Source of the DNA: Bacteroidales bacterium
GTDB taxonomy: Bacteria; Bacteroidota; Bacteroidia; Bacteroidales; UBA932
Direction: 5' to 3'
Length of the DNA: 40,320 bases
Assembly (NCBI GenBank): GCA_024401855.1
Contig: JAKSKH010000022.1
Location: 1 to 40,320 of the forward strand
A model generated the notes under the pieces. It had not been told where the DNA came from, searched no databases, and saw nothing but the letters and a program-made list of their open reading frames with translations. This document shows positions 39,030 to 40,320 of the stretch, in pieces. Made by a program: the position numbers and the translations under genes. The number at the start of each line of letters is the position of its first letter. Positions within the stretch are counted from its first letter, which is position 1.

Positions 39030-39356
39030 CGACATTCAGTATTTTTTCATCCGGATATATACGACTTCCGCCCGTGGCTTTTTGACAAGACCGCAGGCGG
39101 AAATCTCGATATCTTCAAATGTTAATTCGCTGATTACAAAGCAGTTGCTTGCCACCTGACAAAGCGAAGGGAAGAACGTACTTTTATATGTCAAGCAAGT
39201 AAGCATAAAATCTTTATGAAGATACTCAAAATCAGTGGAATTCAAGCAATTATTTCTTCAGTATCCGTCAAATTTTGATCAAGACAATTAGTAGCGTATT
39301 TTGAGAACTTTATTGCCACAACCATCGAGACGGGCCGTTTATGATTGTGCTGTTTT

Positions 39357-39388
39357 TTTCTCTATTTCGGGAATTATTCTTACATTTG
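39357..39388 (+). promoter_or_regulatory. promoter of the outer-membrane protein gene
   Basis: TTTC (39357-39360), 20 bases, TACATTTG (39381-39388). The -7 is exact; the -33 differs in one base. The ATG at 39411 follows with a leader of about 15 bases. Confidence 0.6.
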
Positions 39389-39410
39389 GCATAACCAAAA
39401 TGTAAACCAA

Positions 39411-39902
39411 ATGAAAAAAGCGCTTTTCACCATCTTAACCGCTATCCTCCTCTCCTTGACTGCCAATGCACAACCATACAAGAATGCGGTCGGTATATCG
39501 TTCGGTCCGAACTGGACAGGACCAGACCACAATCTCGGCGTACAATGGAACCATTTTCTGTCTGAGAAGACAAACCTTGACGTCCGCGCCCTCTATAATT
39601 TCAATTGGGGCCCCATTTTCGAGGGACTTTATGAATGGGATGTATATATTGGAGAAGGCGGGTTCCGTTTCTACGGAGGCCCCGGTGTCCACTTCGGCTT
39701 CGTCCCGAACTATAACGGCAAGGGCGACGCATGCGCCGCATTCGGCTTCACCGGAGCTGCCGGCTTTGAGTATGTATTTTCCAAGGTGCCTCTTGCCATC
39801 TCCATTGACTGGCGTCCCTACCTTACCTGGCAACCAAAACTTGACAACAAGGCGAAATTCGGCTACTCAGGCATCGATTTCGGCTTCAAATATTGTTTCT
39901 AA
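39411..39902 (+). CDS. small outer-membrane beta-barrel protein
   Basis: 163 residues from ATG 39411 (an upstream in-frame start at 39345 would run through the promoter). Signal peptide KKALFTILTAILLSLTANAQ. The mature part alternates polar and aromatic residues in short strands (NAVGISFGPNWTG, NLDVRALYNFNWGPIF, GGFRFYGGPGVHFGFVPNY, AISIDWRPYLTW, GIDFGFKYCF), a beta-barrel pattern. The last residue is Phe, as in many barrel proteins that use the BAM signal. About eight strands fit the size. Function unknown; OmpX- or OmpW-like is possible. Confidence 0.82.
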   Translation: MKKALFTILTAILLSLTANAQPYKNAVGISFGPNWTGPDHNLGVQWNHFLSEKTNLDVRALYNFNWGPIFEGLYEWDVYIGEGGFRFYGGPGVHFGFVPNYNGKGDACAAFGFTGAAGFEYVFSKVPLAISIDWRPYLTWQPKLDNKAKFGYSGIDFGFKYCF

Positions 39903-39905
39903 TAC

Positions 39906-40121
39906 CTGACGAGTAAACAAATTATCTTTCCGCAGTCCAAAAGGCAGGGAGTTTTCCTACATGAGTGGGAACCTACACAATGGCTGATTGATGCGGGGAT
40001 GGCCTATTACTCCTACAATGTAAATGCATTCTCGCTTCCTTTTGCTAATATAGGGGTCCCACCAACATTTGCACCAAAAGTCACAATAAGGCTTAAACAG
40101 GCATTCTTCGTCTTCAGATAG
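39906..40121 (+). pseudogene. in-frame remnant after the barrel gene
   Basis: Downstream of the stop TAA at 39900 the same frame stays open for 72 codons to TAG at 40119. It reads protein-like sequence (VFLHEWEPTQWLIDAGMAYY, then PPTFAPKVTIRLKQAFFVFR), with a barrel-like last strand. No start codon precedes it. It is either the tail of a second deleted gene or of a larger form of the barrel gene. Confidence 0.4.
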
Positions 40122-40151
40122 AGTTAACGGCGTAAATGAACTAAGTTTTGC

Positions 40152-40173
40152 TTCATCCGTATGGACGGATGAA
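40152..40173. promoter_or_regulatory. hairpin of unknown role
   Basis: TTCATCCGT and ACGGATGAA form a perfect 9-bp stem with a 4-base loop. No T-run follows, so it is not a classical terminator. Confidence 0.4.
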
Positions 40174-40255
40174 CCTTGCGGGATTCAACCGTATTCGCGG
40201 ATATTGATGCCACCCGGGGGACTGAAGGCCTCTCGCTCCCCCGAAACGGCATTAC

Positions 40256-40292
40256 TGAGTCAAAATGTCTTTAACTGAAAAAGGTTGACTCA
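40256..40292. promoter_or_regulatory. inverted repeat before a possible next gene
   Basis: TGAGTCAA (40256-40263) and TTGACTCA (40285-40292) are exact inverse copies. An ATG at 40313 (ATG AAA AT) at the window edge may start the next gene, making this a possible operator. Not testable within the window. Confidence 0.3.
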
Positions 40293-40320
40293 CAAATCAA
40301 GAGTTAATCTTTATGAAAAT

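Noticed and set aside
39036-39245. 69-codon minus-strand frame upstream of the amidohydrolase
   Set aside because: TTG start, no motif, no promoter; the C-terminal part looks slightly protein-like but not enough to call.
29432-40320. Integrative element with att sites
   Set aside because: No integrase, relaxase or phage gene, and no second copy of the tRNA-Gln 3' end in the window.

Overview
The window looks like chromosome of an uncultured, mid-GC Bacteroidales (Rikenellaceae or Cryptobacteroides-like is my guess from gene content, not proven). The support is: Bacteroidetes-type promoters (TTTG, about 19-20 nt, TAnnTTTG) in front of several genes and both tRNAs; little use of Shine-Dalgarno sites; many lipoproteins and exported carbohydrate enzymes; an S16 protein with a long Ala-rich tail; and HicAB, DUF4160/DUF2442 and AAA_14/DUF4143 genes.

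Layout. 1-995: end of rpsP and rimM. 6766 down to 958 (minus): a tightly packed surface-glycan operon of two GT2 glycosyltransferases, a DUF975 membrane protein, a TOD1/MUCI70-type glycosyltransferase, a GT4 glycosyltransferase and a Wzx-like flippase. 6852-7026: tRNA-Leu(GAG) with promoter and terminator. 7088-9569: an unusual FeoB whose GTPase domain has lost its G motifs, then a CYTH phosphatase. 9628-11476 (minus): a Cys-rich lipoprotein, a YfcE-like phosphoesterase and galE. 11547-13630: radA and rsmE. 22672 down to 13617 (minus): an exported esterase-TIM-barrel fusion, a Tat-exported Gfo/Idh/MocA oxidoreductase and a GH116 enzyme, running without a break into a small membrane protein, mutL, a rhomboid protease and the Sua5-type tRNA-modification gene. 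A perfect 14-bp inverted repeat at 22686-22725 separates this operon from a divergent exported ADP-ribosylglycohydrolase-like gene. A nucleotide pyrophosphatase-like gene follows, then a maltose-type operon: MFS transporter, GH13 lipoprotein, NanM-like mutarotase, ispF. tRNA-Gln(CTG) with its own promoter and terminator ends the conserved part at 29479.

From 29487 on the window is accessory. A 3.1-kb module bounded by perfect 68-bp inverted repeats (29487-29554 and 32504-32571) holds a DUF4160/DUF2442-HTH pair and a three-gene operon of small membrane protein, ECF sigma factor and membrane protein, but no recombinase. About 0.6 kb inside its right end is non-coding and carries a family of degenerate repeats. 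Then come HicAB, a gene remnant, an AAA_14/DUF4143 ATPase, and a breakpoint where an unknown plus-strand gene and a C-terminally truncated carboxylesterase run into each other. Upstream of the esterase is a 937-residue lipoprotein that fuses a YtcJ-like amidohydrolase to a choloylglycine-hydrolase-like Ntn domain. The window ends with a small outer-membrane beta-barrel gene, an in-frame gene remnant and a possible regulatory region.

Best candidates for something new: the pseudo-GTPase FeoB, the amidohydrolase-Ntn fusion (possibly a self-cleaving polyprotein), the esterase-isomerase fusion next to an exported oxidoreductase, and the sigma-factor module between the 68-bp inverted repeats.
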